A DNA stretch of 64,000 bases from Priestia megaterium (GCF_009497655.1 NZ_CP023317.1:2819501-2883500); one strand, 5' to 3'. Positions 7,115 through 16,936 are shown, numbered from the stretch's first letter. Program-made: numbers and translations. The notes: generated by a model not told the origin, from the letters alone.

Positions 7115-8347
7115 TCAAAACGCCCAGTTCCCTTTTCTAAACACAGGCTCGCTTGTACCGTCAGCTTTAATGCCGTCGATGTCCATTTCAGCTGAGCCAA
7201 TCATGAAGTCAACGTGGGTGATGCTGTCGTTTGCTCCGTTTTGTGATAGCTCTTCTTTAGACATCGTTTTTCCGCCTTCTAAACAGAAGGAATACGAGCT
7301 GCCGATGGCTAAATGGTTGGATGCATTTTCGTCAAACAGCGTGTTGTAGAAAATGATGTTTGACTGAGAAATTGGCGATTGATGCGGTACTAAGGCTACT
7401 TCTCCTAAGTATTTGGCACCTTCATCTGTTTCAATTAAGTGCTTTAACGTTTCTTCGCCTTCTTCTGCTTTTACATCCACAATTTTTCCGTTTTCAAATG
7501 TTAGCGTGAAGTTTTCAATTAAGTTTCCTGCGTAGCTAAGCGGTTTTGTGCTTGTTACTTGACCATTTACGCCGTCTTTTTTTGGAAGTGTAAATACTTC
7601 TTCTGTTGGCATATTGGCCATGAACGAGTTGCCGTCTTCATTAACACTGCCTGCGCCCACCCAAATATGTTTGTCAGGAAGTTCAATTGTTAAATCTGTT
7701 CCTGGCGCTTTATAGTGAAGCTTAGAAAATCTCTTTTCATTTAAAATATCTACTTTTGTATGTAATGAAGCATTATGCTCTTCCCATGCGGCCACTGGAT
7801 CTTCTTGGTCTACGCGCACAGATTTAAAAATAGCTTCCCATAGTTTTTCTTGCTGCTGTTCTTCTGGAACGTCAGGAAATACTTTAGCTGCCCAGTCTTT
7901 CGAAGGAACAGCTACGATGGACCAGCTGATTTTATCAGATTGGATCGCTTCACGGAATTTTTTCATTGCTTTTCCGCTTACTTTTTGGAACGCAGCAATA
8001 CGTTTGCCGTCTACTCCTTTTAGTAAGTCAGGACCGCTTGAAATTACAGATAAAACAGCGCCTCCGTTTTTCACAAGCTCTTCTCTTGCCTGAGCTTTCC
8101 AAGCAGGAAATTCATTAAATACAGATTCATCCGCTTTTTCATATTTCAAACGAACTAAATGATCGTCATGCCAGTCTACATCAACAGACTTTGCTCCGGC
8201 TTCGTACGCTTTTTTCGCAATTTCACGAACAAAATCAGCGGAAGAAATATCGGCATTAATGTTTAATACTTGCCCTTTTTGAATGTTTACACCGACTTTT
8301 ACAGCTAGCTCGGCGTACTTTTCAATATTGCGCTCAAACTGTTCCAT
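7115..8347 (-). CDS. ampS: M29-family aminopeptidase
   Basis: A 410-residue metallo-aminopeptidase of the thermophilic aminopeptidase T/PepS/AmpS family, acting in the cytosol on short peptides. Family features include a conserved N-terminal start (ERNIEKYAELAVKVGVNIQKGQ), the MPTEEVFTLP segment, the ALVPHQSPISQSNIIFYNTLFDENASNHLAIG region and the C-terminal HVDFMIGS metal-ligand motif. The length is normal for the family. ATG is preceded by AAAGGAG with a 7-base spacer. It appears monocistronic. Its stop codon is 60 bases from the integrase stop, in convergent orientation, so its 3' end is the probable attachment target of the element. Its natural downstream terminator is not evident, as expected if the element separated it from the gene. 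Confidence 0.9.
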   Translation of the reverse strand: MEQFERNIEKYAELAVKVGVNIQKGQVLNINADISSADFVREIAKKAYEAGAKSVDVDWHDDHLVRLKYEKADESVFNEFPAWKAQAREELVKNGGAVLSVISSGPDLLKGVDGKRIAAFQKVSGKAMKKFREAIQSDKISWSIVAVPSKDWAAKVFPDVPEEQQQEKLWEAIFKSVRVDQEDPVAAWEEHNASLHTKVDILNEKRFSKLHYKAPGTDLTIELPDKHIWVGAGSVNEDGNSFMANMPTEEVFTLPKKDGVNGQVTSTKPLSYAGNLIENFTLTFENGKIVDVKAEEGEETLKHLIETDEGAKYLGEVALVPHQSPISQSNIIFYNTLFDENASNHLAIGSSYSFCLEGGKTMSKEELSQNGANDSITHVDFMIGSAEMDIDGIKADGTSEPVFRKGNWAF

Positions 8348-8470
8348 AATTTATCTCCTTTACGTATATATTCTAACAACTTTATTGTATCATGAATAAA
8401 ACATCAATTAAAAATCCTAGCCTATAGTTTACATAATATAATTACGTTATTTTACAGATTATTATATAGA

Positions 8471-8505
8471 AAAAGTTTGTTCTTTAAGAATCAGAACAAA
8501 CTTTT
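8471..8505 (-). terminator. Terminator overlapping the end of the IclR gene
   Basis: A perfect 13-bp stem, AAAAGTTTGTTCT with AGAACAAACTTTT, followed by TTTC on the minus strand. The upstream arm is the last codons of the regulator gene and its TGA (8491-8493) lies at the stem-loop boundary. Confidence 0.8.
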
Positions 8506-9285
8506 GTCTTTTACAGATTCGGTTTTGTAGCCGAGCCGCTCCGAAATGTTCTTGCCTATATCAACCATGCGTTCTTGAAGGTACGTTAATCGCTCATTGG
8601 TCATACGCATCGTGGCACCAGAAATGCTGACTGCAGCAACGACTTGACCAAGGTGATCAAAAATAGGGGCTGCGATGCAAGTAATTCCGTATTCATTTTC
8701 TTCTAAATCCAGCGCATATCCTTTTCGTTTTACTTCTGAAAGTTCTCGAAGAAAGCTTTCTTCATCTGTAATAGTGTGATCGGTATGCGCTAGTAAGCCT
8801 TTTCTTTCAAGAATGCTTGTTACCGTATTAAGCGGTAAAAAAGCTAGGATAGCTTTACCGACAGACGTACAGTGCATAGGCGCTCTTTTCCCCACTTTTG
8901 AGTGCATGCGCAGCGTCTGATTTCCTTCTAGCTTTTCAATATACACTACTTCACCTTGATCGTAGACAACAAGATGAATAACTTCATTTGTTTCACTTTC
9001 AAGTTCTTGCAAAAACGGCTTTGCTTCTGTCCGTAAATCAATCGAATCTAAAAGCTTTGAACTTACTTCTAAAAACTTATACCCAAGCTTGTACCGACCG
9101 CTTTCTTGATCTTGTTCAATATAGCCATACTGAGCAAGAGTAGTTAGAATACGGTATACGGAGCTTTTATTAATATCCATTTGCTTTGCAATTTCTGTAA
9201 CTCCTACCCCTTCTCTTTCCATGCTGACGATTGTGACAATATCCAATGCCCGGCTTACAGACTTAACCATATTTTCTCTCTCCAT
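8491..9285 (-). CDS. IclR-family transcriptional regulator
   Basis: A 264-residue regulator. An N-terminal winged helix (about 10-70: ALDIVTIVSMEREGVGVTEI, then MDINKSSVYRILTTLAQYGYIEQ) is followed by the IclR effector domain (about 80-255), with the typical stretches CTSVGKAILAFLP and YALDLEENEYGITCIAAPIF. The ATG at 9285 follows GAGGAGAGAGG; a second ATG five codons later is possible. It is the last gene of the glycolate cluster on the minus strand, 53 bases after the fumarylacetoacetase-family gene. IclR proteins often control pathways for glyoxylate and related acids, so it probably regulates this locus in response to glycolate or glyoxylate. The effector is inferred from context. Confidence 0.9.
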   Translation of the reverse strand: MERENMVKSVSRALDIVTIVSMEREGVGVTEIAKQMDINKSSVYRILTTLAQYGYIEQDQESGRYKLGYKFLEVSSKLLDSIDLRTEAKPFLQELESETNEVIHLVVYDQGEVVYIEKLEGNQTLRMHSKVGKRAPMHCTSVGKAILAFLPLNTVTSILERKGLLAHTDHTITDEESFLRELSEVKRKGYALDLEENEYGITCIAAPIFDHLGQVVAAVSISGATMRMTNERLTYLQERMVDIGKNISERLGYKTESVKDKSLF

Positions 9286-9338
9286 TTTTCCTCTCTCCTC
9301 TATGTGTCATTTTACTGCCGGGCATTTTTTTATCACTT

Positions 9339-10115
9339 TTATACGTTTACACGTTCTTTCTCTGCAACAAATGGATTTTGGAGAGTTCCAATTTCTCGGA
9401 TGGTGCATGCAATAACACCGTTTGCGCTCACAAGTTCCGCGCCGACCGGACTTCCTGTTAAAACCACATCTCCCGGCTTAAGGGTCATAACAGTAGATAG
9501 GTAAGCGATCATTTCTCCAACAGAAATAATCATTAAATCTGTCGAGCTGTTTTGTTTTTCAACGCCATTTAAAAACGCTTTTACGTGAATCGACTTAAAA
9601 TCAAGCTCTGTTTCGATTACGGGTCCAAGAGGCGTAAATGAATCAAAGGATTTTCCAATGGTCCAGTGCCCGTCTTCATGAAAATAATCCGGCGCCGTCA
9701 CATCGTTTCCAATTGTATACCCAAATATATAATCCAGTACGTCTTCTTTTGCGATGTTCTTTGCTTCTTTTCCAATAACAACTGCAAGCTCAGATTCAAA
9801 CTTAACGTGCTTAATAGCAGTTGGAATAACAATGTCTTCGTTTGGGCCAATCACAGAAGATGTGGGCTTAAAAAAGAAGACAGGAATAGAAGGCATTTCC
9901 TTTGGAAGCTCCGATTTTGCAGCTGCATAATTTGCGCCTATTCCAATAATTTGATTCGGCTCTAAAGGAGCCAAAAGCTTTACTTCATTTACTAAAAAAG
10001 TCTGTCCTGTATAGTTCCATTTCTCAAATATATTTCCTTCAATAACGCTGATCGTATCTTCTTTTAGTACACCTGTATGACGGCTATCTTGTACAGCGAA
10101 CCTTACAAATTTCAT
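9339..10115 (-). CDS. Fumarylacetoacetate hydrolase-family enzyme
   Basis: A 258-residue FAH-fold protein. The conserved core is present: IIGIGANYAAAKSELPKEMP, then FFKPTSSVIGPNEDIVIP, the metal-ligand stretch KFESELAVVIGKEAKN, GYTIGNDVTAPDYF and the late KPGDVVLTGSPVG. The Mg-binding acidic residues fall in FESE and GND. Family members cleave C-C bonds of 2,4-diketo acids or act as oxaloacetate tautomerases/decarboxylases (FAHD1-like). Lying between malate synthase G and the IclR regulator, it more plausibly handles oxaloacetate or a related C4 acid than an aromatic breakdown product. That substrate is inference. ATG follows AAAGGAGCTATGTC. Confidence 0.85.
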   Translation of the reverse strand: MKFVRFAVQDSRHTGVLKEDTISVIEGNIFEKWNYTGQTFLVNEVKLLAPLEPNQIIGIGANYAAAKSELPKEMPSIPVFFFKPTSSVIGPNEDIVIPTAIKHVKFESELAVVIGKEAKNIAKEDVLDYIFGYTIGNDVTAPDYFHEDGHWTIGKSFDSFTPLGPVIETELDFKSIHVKAFLNGVEKQNSSTDLMIISVGEMIAYLSTVMTLKPGDVVLTGSPVGAELVSANGVIACTIREIGTLQNPFVAEKERVNV

Positions 10116-10189
10116 GACATAGCTCCTTTTCCCATTTGCTTTGTTTTAATAAGGATCGTAGGTAGTCAGGTTCTTAAGATGTAAGTACA

Positions 10190-10224
10190 GCCTGCCATCT
10201 CTATGCTGACAGGCCGTTTTTTTT
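10190..10224 (+). other. Hairpin with plus-strand T-run at the malate synthase end
   Basis: GCCTG and CAGGC (plus two further pairs after a mismatch) form a stem, and eight T residues follow on the plus strand. On the minus strand, along which all neighbouring genes run, no U-run follows the stem. It may be a processing or stability hairpin for the malate synthase mRNA, or a terminator for antisense transcription. Confidence 0.4.
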
Positions 10225-12400
10225 ACTGTTTTATAGCTGCTTTTGCCTTTGCTTCGATACGACGGCGGTGTAAAATGGGCTCCGTATAGCCGTTTGGCTG
10301 ATCATAGCCTTGAAATACTAAATCGCAGGCTGCCTGAAAAGCAATGGATGCGCTGTAGTTCGATGACATTGGCTGATACAGAGGATCATTTTCATTTTGT
10401 TGATCCACTACTTTTGCCATTCGCTTTAGCGTTTCCGTTACTTGTTCTTTTGTACAAATTCCATGATGAAGCCAGTTGGCTACGTGCTGACTGGAAATAC
10501 GAAGCGTTGCCCGGTCTTCCATTAGCCCTACATTATTAATATCTGGTACTTTTGAGCACCCTACTCCTTGGTCGACCCATCTTACTACATAGCCGAGTAT
10601 TCCTTGAGCGTTGTTGTCTAGCTCCTGCTGGATTTCATCTTTGCTCCAATTTGGTTTTTCGGCCACAGGAATTTGCAAAATGTCATCTTGTAAATCAGTG
10701 GACTTAGTAAGCAATTCGTTTTGAACATCTCTTACATCAATTTGATGATAGTGAAGAGCATGAAGCGTTGCTGCGGTTGGTGAAGGCACCCATGCCGTAT
10801 TCGCTCCTGCTTTTAAATGCCCCACTTTTTGTTTCAGCATTTCGGCCATCATATCCGGCATTGCCCACATTCCTTTTCCGATTTGAGCGCGGCCTTGGAA
10901 TCCGCTTGCTAACCCTACATTTACATTAGACTGCTCGTAGCCTTGAAGCCATTTAGACGCCTTCATATCATTTTTACGAATAACAGCGCCTGCTTCCATA
11001 GAAGTGTGAATTTCGTCACCTGTTCGATCCAAAAATCCAGTATTAATAAACGCCACTCGGTCTTTTACTTCTTTGATGCACGCTTTTAAATTAAGCGTTG
11101 TGCGGCGCTCTTCGTCCATTACGCCAATTTTAATCGTATGACGCTCAAGCCCTAGCATATCTTCAATTGAATTAAATAACGTGTTGGCAAAAGCCACTTC
11201 TTTGGAGCCGTGCATTTTCGGTTTAACGATATAGATAGAGCTCTTTTTAGAATTTTGATACGTACCGTTTTTAAGCAAGGTGTGTTTGGCAATTAAACTA
11301 GTAATCACGCTGTCTAAAATACCTTCATAGATTTCGTTGCCATTTTGATCCAAAACAGCGCTGTTTGTCATTAAATGCCCGACGTTTCGAACAAACATAA
11401 GCGAACGGCCAGACAGTGAAATCTTTTCCTTGTCAGGAGAAATATAGATACGGTCTGGATTTAAACGCCTTGTCATGTTTTGACTTCCTTTTTTAAAAGT
11501 AGACGTCAAATCACCTTTCATTAATCCCAGCCAGTTGCGGTAAACGTCTACTTTGTCTTCTGCGTCTACTGCCGCTACTGAATCTTCACAGTCCATAATC
11601 GTCGTAAGAGCTGCTTCCATTAAAATATCTTTTACACCCGCATCGTCTGTTTTACCAATCGAATCCGTACGATCAATTTGAACTTCAAAATGCAGGCCGT
11701 TGTTTTTGAATAAAAGAGCATCAGGGCTTTCTTCTTCTCCTTGATACCCTACAAATTTATCTTCTTCCTGTAACTCTGTTAAACTGCCATCGTTTAATTG
11801 AGCAACAAGCTTTCCATTTTCAAGACTGTACTGAACCACTTCTGCATGAGAAGACTGAACGAGCGGAATAACTTCATCAAGAAAATTCTTTGCAAACGCA
11901 ATAACTTTTTCTCCTCGAATTGGATTATAAGAACTCGTGCGCGAAGCTCCATTTTCTTCACTGATTGCATCAGTGCCGTAAAGTGCATCATAGAGACTAC
12001 CCCAGCGTGCATTAGCAGCGTTAATAGCATACCGAGCGTTATTCACTGGTACCACAAGCTGTGGTCCCGCTTGATAGGCAATTTCGCTGTCTACTCCTTC
12101 TGTACCAATAAGAAAATCTTCTGCCTTGTCTTCTAAATAGCCAATTCTCGTTAAAAACGATTTGTATTCGTTAAAGTCACCGTCAGGATTTTCTTGATGC
12201 CATGCATTAATTTGAGCTTGAAGCTGATCACGCTTTTCTAACAAACGTTTATTTACGGGTGTTAACTCAGTTACTAACGCTTCAAAATCAGACCAAAAAT
12301 TTTCTGTACTTAGGCCGCTGCCCGGGAGAGCTTCCTCATTAATAAATTGATAGAGAACTGGAGCTACTTTCAGATTTCCAACTTGTTTGTAGTTTGTCAC
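10223..12400 (-). CDS. glcB: Malate synthase G
   Basis: A 725-residue monomeric malate synthase of the G class (usual length about 720), condensing glyoxylate with acetyl-CoA to malate and CoA in the cytosol. Diagnostic segments include [56 protein letters not shown] and the C-terminal [21 protein letters not shown]. The start is GTG at 12400, set by AGAGGAGG nine bases upstream. It lies 171 bases downstream of glcD in the same orientation, so it draws on glyoxylate made by GlcDEF. No isocitrate lyase is nearby, which supports a role in glycolate growth and not a classical glyoxylate shunt. Confidence 0.97.
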   Translation of the reverse strand: MTNYKQVGNLKVAPVLYQFINEEALPGSGLSTENFWSDFEALVTELTPVNKRLLEKRDQLQAQINAWHQENPDGDFNEYKSFLTRIGYLEDKAEDFLIGTEGVDSEIAYQAGPQLVVPVNNARYAINAANARWGSLYDALYGTDAISEENGASRTSSYNPIRGEKVIAFAKNFLDEVIPLVQSSHAEVVQYSLENGKLVAQLNDGSLTELQEEDKFVGYQGEEESPDALLFKNNGLHFEVQIDRTDSIGKTDDAGVKDILMEAALTTIMDCEDSVAAVDAEDKVDVYRNWLGLMKGDLTSTFKKGSQNMTRRLNPDRIYISPDKEKISLSGRSLMFVRNVGHLMTNSAVLDQNGNEIYEGILDSVITSLIAKHTLLKNGTYQNSKKSSIYIVKPKMHGSKEVAFANTLFNSIEDMLGLERHTIKIGVMDEERRTTLNLKACIKEVKDRVAFINTGFLDRTGDEIHTSMEAGAVIRKNDMKASKWLQGYEQSNVNVGLASGFQGRAQIGKGMWAMPDMMAEMLKQKVGHLKAGANTAWVPSPTAATLHALHYHQIDVRDVQNELLTKSTDLQDDILQIPVAEKPNWSKDEIQQELDNNAQGILGYVVRWVDQGVGCSKVPDINNVGLMEDRATLRISSQHVANWLHHGICTKEQVTETLKRMAKVVDQQNENDPLYQPMSSNYSASIAFQAACDLVFQGYDQPNGYTEPILHRRRIEAKAKAAIKQ

Positions 12401-12571
12401 CGTCTGTTTCCTCCTCTTACTTCTTTACATTTTTAAATTTGGACGCGCTTTCAATTCTTTTTGCCAAAATGGTTAAGACGAACATATGCGGTACTGTTTC
12501 TTATTACAAAACAGCGTTTTATTTTTGTTAAAAAAATCATATCATCGAGCGAATGTATTTTCAAGAATTTT

Positions 12572-14023
12572 CTAAAAATAACCCACTTTTTTCTTTTCTT
12601 TTTTGACTTCAGCGCAGCGGCTCGGACTTGGAAAAAGCTTTCCTGCATTTAATAGATTTTTAGGATTAAATACTTCTCGTATATTCGTTTGTGCTTGAAT
12701 TTCATCTTCATTAAAAACAAATCGCATTTCTTCTTTTTTTTCAATGCCCACGCCGTGTTCGCCGGTAATCGTTCCTCCTACTTCTGCACATACTTGCAAA
12801 CATGCGCTTCCGGCGTCGAGTGCTTTTTCAGTTTCCCCTGGCTTTCTAGCATCAAATAATACAAGCGGATGCAAGTTCCCGTCTCCAGCGTGAAAAATAT
12901 TGGCAATGCGAAGGCCAGATTCTTCGCTAATTTTGTTGATTCGCTTCAGCACTTGAGGCAGTTTACTTCTTGGAATAACGCCGTCTTGTACGAGGTAGTC
13001 AGGGGATATAGCTCCCATCGCTCCAAATCCTGTTTTGCGATTTGCCCACCACCTGGCGCGCTCTTCTTCACTTTCAGCTACTTTCACTTCCCGTACGTTC
13101 TGTTTTTTGCATACGTCTAAAATACGTAGAATTTGCTCTTCGATACCGGCTGAAATGCCGTCTACTTCAATTAATAAAAGAGCTTCAATATCTCTAGGGT
13201 GTCCGACTGGAAACGCAGCAGCTTCCACTCCTTCAATGGCGGTTTTATCCATCATTTCAAGCGCAGCCGGCACAATGCCGGCTGATATAATGTCGGATAC
13301 CGCTTGACTGCCGTCTTCTACGCGGTCGAAATAGGCAAGTACCGTTTGTTTGGCTTCGGGGTTTTTCAAAATGCGCACCGTAATTTTTGTAACGATTCCT
13401 AACGTCCCTTCTGATCCTGTTAAAAGTCCTAATAAATCATATCCCGGTTCATCTGGAATACCTTGCTTGCCAAGTTCAATCACATCTCCATTTGGAAGCA
13501 CCACCTCTAGCCCTAAAATATGGTTGGTAGTTACGCCATATTTTAGACAGTGTGCCCCTCCCGCGTTTTCCGCTACATTTCCACCAATGGTGCAGCAATA
13601 CTGACTCGAAGGATCGGGTGCATAATAATATCCTTTTTCAGAGATTGAATTAGTTAACTTAAGATTAATAAATCCGGGCTCTACAACGGCACGTCTGTTT
13701 TCATAGTCGACGCTAAGCAGCCGCTTCATTTTTACTAAACTAATAATCACTTCGTTATTAAGCGGAATCGCTCCTCCGCTCAGTCCTGTGCCTGCTCCTC
13801 TTGCAAGAAAAGGCAAGTCATGTTCATTGCAGTATTTAACAATGCTAGAAACTTCTTTCGTATTTTTAGGAAATAACACCGCTTTAGGCAAGTGTCTGTG
13901 AATAGTAAACCCATCGCAGTCGTACGCAAGTAAATCTTCTTTGTGATACAAAATAGAATGAGCATCTACTAGTTGAGAAAGATTTTTCACGTGAAGATCT
14001 TTTATTCTATTTTTCTTCAACAC
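12572..14023 (-). CDS. glcD: Glycolate oxidase FAD-linked subunit
   Basis: A 483-residue FAD-binding PCMH-type flavoprotein, the catalytic subunit of glycolate dehydrogenase. It shows ARGAGTGLSGGAIP and the FAD-contact region IGGNVAENAGGAHCLKYGVT, and in the C-terminal oxidase domain HAGDGNLHP and GEHGVGIEK. GTG at 14023 is the chosen start because AGGAGG lies 9 bases upstream. An ATG-initiated frame 26 codons longer would lie inside glcF and lacks a ribosome site. It overlaps the end of glcF by 17 bases, so translation is coupled. The gene order E-F-D is rearranged relative to glcDEF of enteric bacteria. Confidence 0.93.
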   Translation of the reverse strand: MLKKNRIKDLHVKNLSQLVDAHSILYHKEDLLAYDCDGFTIHRHLPKAVLFPKNTKEVSSIVKYCNEHDLPFLARGAGTGLSGGAIPLNNEVIISLVKMKRLLSVDYENRRAVVEPGFINLKLTNSISEKGYYYAPDPSSQYCCTIGGNVAENAGGAHCLKYGVTTNHILGLEVVLPNGDVIELGKQGIPDEPGYDLLGLLTGSEGTLGIVTKITVRILKNPEAKQTVLAYFDRVEDGSQAVSDIISAGIVPAALEMMDKTAIEGVEAAAFPVGHPRDIEALLLIEVDGISAGIEEQILRILDVCKKQNVREVKVAESEEERARWWANRKTGFGAMGAISPDYLVQDGVIPRSKLPQVLKRINKISEESGLRIANIFHAGDGNLHPLVLFDARKPGETEKALDAGSACLQVCAEVGGTITGEHGVGIEKKEEMRFVFNEDEIQAQTNIREVFNPKNLLNAGKLFPSPSRCAEVKKEKKKVGYF

Positions 14024-15368
14024 GATGCGCTTCCTCCTCTTCTTTTTGATAGGCCCACTCCAAAAGCTGTACCGTGTGAACAATTTGCTGACTTCGTCCA
14101 TATTTTTTCACTCCTACTGCCATCTGCAGCATACATCCTGGGTTTCCCATTGAAATCATTTCTACGTCAGGGGGCACATTTTCCATTTTATTTTGAAGCA
14201 CGGCTCCCGCCATGTCAGGGTTTGTTAAATTATAAATTCCTGCGCTTCCACAGCATCTGTCTGCGTTAGCCATATGAACCATTTCAACTCCCGGAATAGA
14301 AAGCAAAATATCTCTTGGTTCTTCTCTAACTCCTTGACCATGAGCTAAATGACAAGCGTCGTGATACGTAATGCGCGTATGCAGCTTCGCCTGCGGAGGG
14401 CGATATCCCGTATCGTGAAGGTATTTTGAAATATCCTGGACTTTTTTAGCAAAGACTTCGGCTTTTTCAAGCCACTCTTGCTCTTCTTCTCTAAATAGTT
14501 CAGGATACTCTTTTAACATGCAGCCGCATCCCGCAGCGTTTACAATAATGGTATCGGCATGCTGAAACGCTTCTATATTTTTTTTGGCAAGCTGCCTTCC
14601 CATGTCTCGGTCTCCTGCATGAACGTGCAAAGCACCACAGCACGTCTGAGAATGAGGAATAACAACGTCGTTTCCGTTTCTTCTTAATACATTAAGAGTC
14701 GCTTCGTTAATATCACTGAACATGACGTCCATAATGCAGCCCGTTAAAAAAGCAACTTCGGCTTTTCTTTCGGCTTTTGCTTTTAGAACGCGTTCTTTTT
14801 TATATTTTTTTCGAACAGAACGGGTAATTTTAGGCATTACATGTTCCATTTCTGCTAGATGTGTTGGCATCATATTTAACATGCCTGTTGTGCGAACCAT
14901 TTTTTGCATCCCGCTTTTTTGATACAACTTTAATAGACTTCCTGCAGCTTCTAAGCGATGGGAATGAGGAAAAAGTTCCTTTAGAAAAAACTTGCTGATC
15001 ATTCCTTTCCATCCCGTCAAAGGCATCGCCTGACGAATTTGGCCGCGAGCTTCTTCAATGAGTCCGCCAACGTCTACATTTGCAGGACAAGCAGTTGTAC
15101 AGGCACGGCAGTCCAAACAAGCAAATACAGGATCTGTAAACTGCTCATTCACGCTTATCTTTCCTTCTGCTACCGATTTGATAAGGTGCACGCGTCCTCT
15201 TGGTGAATGCTGTTCTTGCCCCGTTATTTCGTAAGTAGGACAAGACTCCAAGCACATTCCGCAGTGTACACAATCCGCCCATTTTTTTTCGTCTGGCGCG
15301 TCTTTCCACAAATAATTGCTAACGCTTTGACATGGAGCATCTTTGATATCCGCTTTCGCTGAATTCAC
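14007..15368 (-). CDS. glcF: Glycolate oxidase iron-sulfur subunit
   Basis: A 453-residue iron-sulfur subunit. Two 4Fe-4S ferredoxin clusters are visible near the N-terminus (CVHCGMCLESCP and CLDCRACTTACP), followed by two CCG domains of the heterodisulfide-reductase type (SQTCCGALHVHAGD, then DACHLAHGQ and ADRCCGSAGIYN). It should pass electrons from the GlcD/GlcE flavins to the membrane quinone pool. The start is GTG, abutting the glcE stop (TAAGTG), and its GGAGGA ribosome site encodes the last Gly-Gly of GlcE. Tight coupling on both sides supports equimolar synthesis of the three subunits. Confidence 0.95.
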   Translation of the reverse strand: MNSAKADIKDAPCQSVSNYLWKDAPDEKKWADCVHCGMCLESCPTYEITGQEQHSPRGRVHLIKSVAEGKISVNEQFTDPVFACLDCRACTTACPANVDVGGLIEEARGQIRQAMPLTGWKGMISKFFLKELFPHSHRLEAAGSLLKLYQKSGMQKMVRTTGMLNMMPTHLAEMEHVMPKITRSVRKKYKKERVLKAKAERKAEVAFLTGCIMDVMFSDINEATLNVLRRNGNDVVIPHSQTCCGALHVHAGDRDMGRQLAKKNIEAFQHADTIIVNAAGCGCMLKEYPELFREEEQEWLEKAEVFAKKVQDISKYLHDTGYRPPQAKLHTRITYHDACHLAHGQGVREEPRDILLSIPGVEMVHMANADRCCGSAGIYNLTNPDMAGAVLQNKMENVPPDVEMISMGNPGCMLQMAVGVKKYGRSQQIVHTVQLLEWAYQKEEEEAHRVEEK

Positions 15369-16694
15369 TTAGATTCCTCCTATAAATCGTTTATAGTTAA
15401 GCACATTTTTAGCGTCCACCTTTGCTTTAATTCCTGCTAGTAACGGAAAATGAGAAGGTTTTTCTCCCCATACATTGACTTTTTGACGCAGTATAAAAGG
15501 CAAATGTTTAACGACCACATATCCTCCGTACGTTTTAGCCGTTTCAGTAAATGAAGTGATAACGGAAAGAATGGCTTCTTCTGAGCCCTTTATGTAGACT
15601 GAGCAAAGACCGTGTCCAACTCCTCCATGTGCTTTTACCAGCATTGGAAGGGATGTTTTTAAAGCAGTACTTTTGTTTATCACGTCAAGTACATTCATAT
15701 TTGGTACACCGACTTTTAAAGTGGCTTCCGTTTCCTCTTCGGAAGAACAGCATGCACCATTTGGACTAATGTTACTAAAAAATCCCCAAAATACTTCGGC
15801 TTCTTTTTCATGAAGCACTTTTAAAATCGTATCAGACGGCTGAATGCTTTTGATGTAATTCTCTTGATAATGAACGGAACTTTCCACATCTTCAAAGCTG
15901 ATTACAAGCGTAAACAGATGCTGCCCTATTACATCTTCAGCTAGAGAAGGATTTAATAATTCCAAGGAAACGGGCTCTATCATGGAGTCTAAGACTTTGC
16001 TAACAAACGCATGAATTTCTTCGATATTGCCTGTTGAAAAAGAAAGAAAAAGAACGCTTTGATACTTGGGCAGCGGACGCAGCTTTAACGTTATTTCGGA
16101 TATAACGCCGAGCGTTCCCATTGAACCAATAAACAGCTTATTCATATCATAGCCAGCCACGTTCTTGACGACTTTTCCCCCTGAACGAACAATGGTTCCA
16201 TCTGAATATACGACTCTCATACCGATTACTGCATCTCGAGCTGATCCATAAGACAAGCGCTTTGGGCCACTTTCATTCGCTGCAATAACTCCGCCGATTG
16301 TAGCGTAGTCTCCTAGAGCTGGATCAAGTGAAACTTGCTGATTGTACGTTTTTAAATACGTTTGCAGCTCTCCAAACGGCGTACCAGCTTTTACAGTAAC
16401 CGTCATATCGCCTACTGTATGTTCAACAATTCCGCTGTATTCAGTCAGCGAAAGCAAAAGATCTGCTGTGTCTATAAGCCCGCCAAAGCCTTTTTTGGTA
16501 CCGTTCCCTTCAATGACGACTTTTTTTCCGTGTTCCGCCGCATACCTTAAAACGGCTGCTATTTCTTGTTCTGAAGTTGGCTTAACATGCACGGACCCGT
16601 TATTTCCAAGGAAGTGATTCATATGCTGTTCTTCAAGTGTGGAAGGATGAGATAAAATGGATTTTAAATGACCTGGAAGTTCTAACGTACTCAA
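15369..16694 (-). CDS. glcE: Glycolate oxidase FAD-binding subunit
   Basis: A 441-residue second FAD-binding PCMH-type subunit, shorter and more divergent than GlcD as in known GlcE proteins. The FAD-binding segment contains IEGNGTKKGFGG, then DPALGDYATIGGVIAANESG and NVAGYDMNKLFIGSMGTLG. The start is TTG at 16694, set by GAGAGGAG eight bases upstream; no in-frame ATG lies nearby. It is the first gene of the minus-strand glycolate operon and is divergent from the permease. The shared intergenic region carries two cre-like sites, so carbon catabolite repression by CcpA is likely. Confidence 0.93.
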   Translation of the reverse strand: MSTLELPGHLKSILSHPSTLEEQHMNHFLGNNGSVHVKPTSEQEIAAVLRYAAEHGKKVVIEGNGTKKGFGGLIDTADLLLSLTEYSGIVEHTVGDMTVTVKAGTPFGELQTYLKTYNQQVSLDPALGDYATIGGVIAANESGPKRLSYGSARDAVIGMRVVYSDGTIVRSGGKVVKNVAGYDMNKLFIGSMGTLGVISEITLKLRPLPKYQSVLFLSFSTGNIEEIHAFVSKVLDSMIEPVSLELLNPSLAEDVIGQHLFTLVISFEDVESSVHYQENYIKSIQPSDTILKVLHEKEAEVFWGFFSNISPNGACCSSEEETEATLKVGVPNMNVLDVINKSTALKTSLPMLVKAHGGVGHGLCSVYIKGSEEAILSVITSFTETAKTYGGYVVVKHLPFILRQKVNVWGEKPSHFPLLAGIKAKVDAKNVLNYKRFIGGI

Positions 16695-16826
16695 TAAATT
16701 GACTCCTCTCGTTTTGTAATAGCAAACAACGTTTCACTAATAACATACAGAAGTGCCATGTATAATACGACTGAAAGTAGTAGATTAATAAGAAGAATAA
16801 TTAGTAGAATAGATGAAAAGATATAT

Positions 16827-16840
16827 TTTAAGCGCTTACA
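16827..16840. promoter_or_regulatory. Candidate CcpA (cre) site 1
   Basis: TTTAAGCGCTTACA, read on the minus strand as TGTAAGCGCTTAAA, matches the cre consensus TGWAANCGNTNWCA at 13 of 14 positions. It lies about 130 bases upstream of glcE. Catabolite repression of this operon is inferred from the site. Confidence 0.6.
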
Positions 16841-16936
16841 ATCATTTAATCACCTATTCTTGGGATTTTCAACCAGTATTTTCTTCTTATCAACAAAAAA
16901 ATGTCCGTTCTTTAGAAAAAAAGTTTCTTTTAGTAC

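Noticed and set aside
14024-14101. 26-codon N-terminal extension of glcD
   Set aside because: Lies inside glcF, has no ribosome site, and AGGAGG points to GTG 14023.
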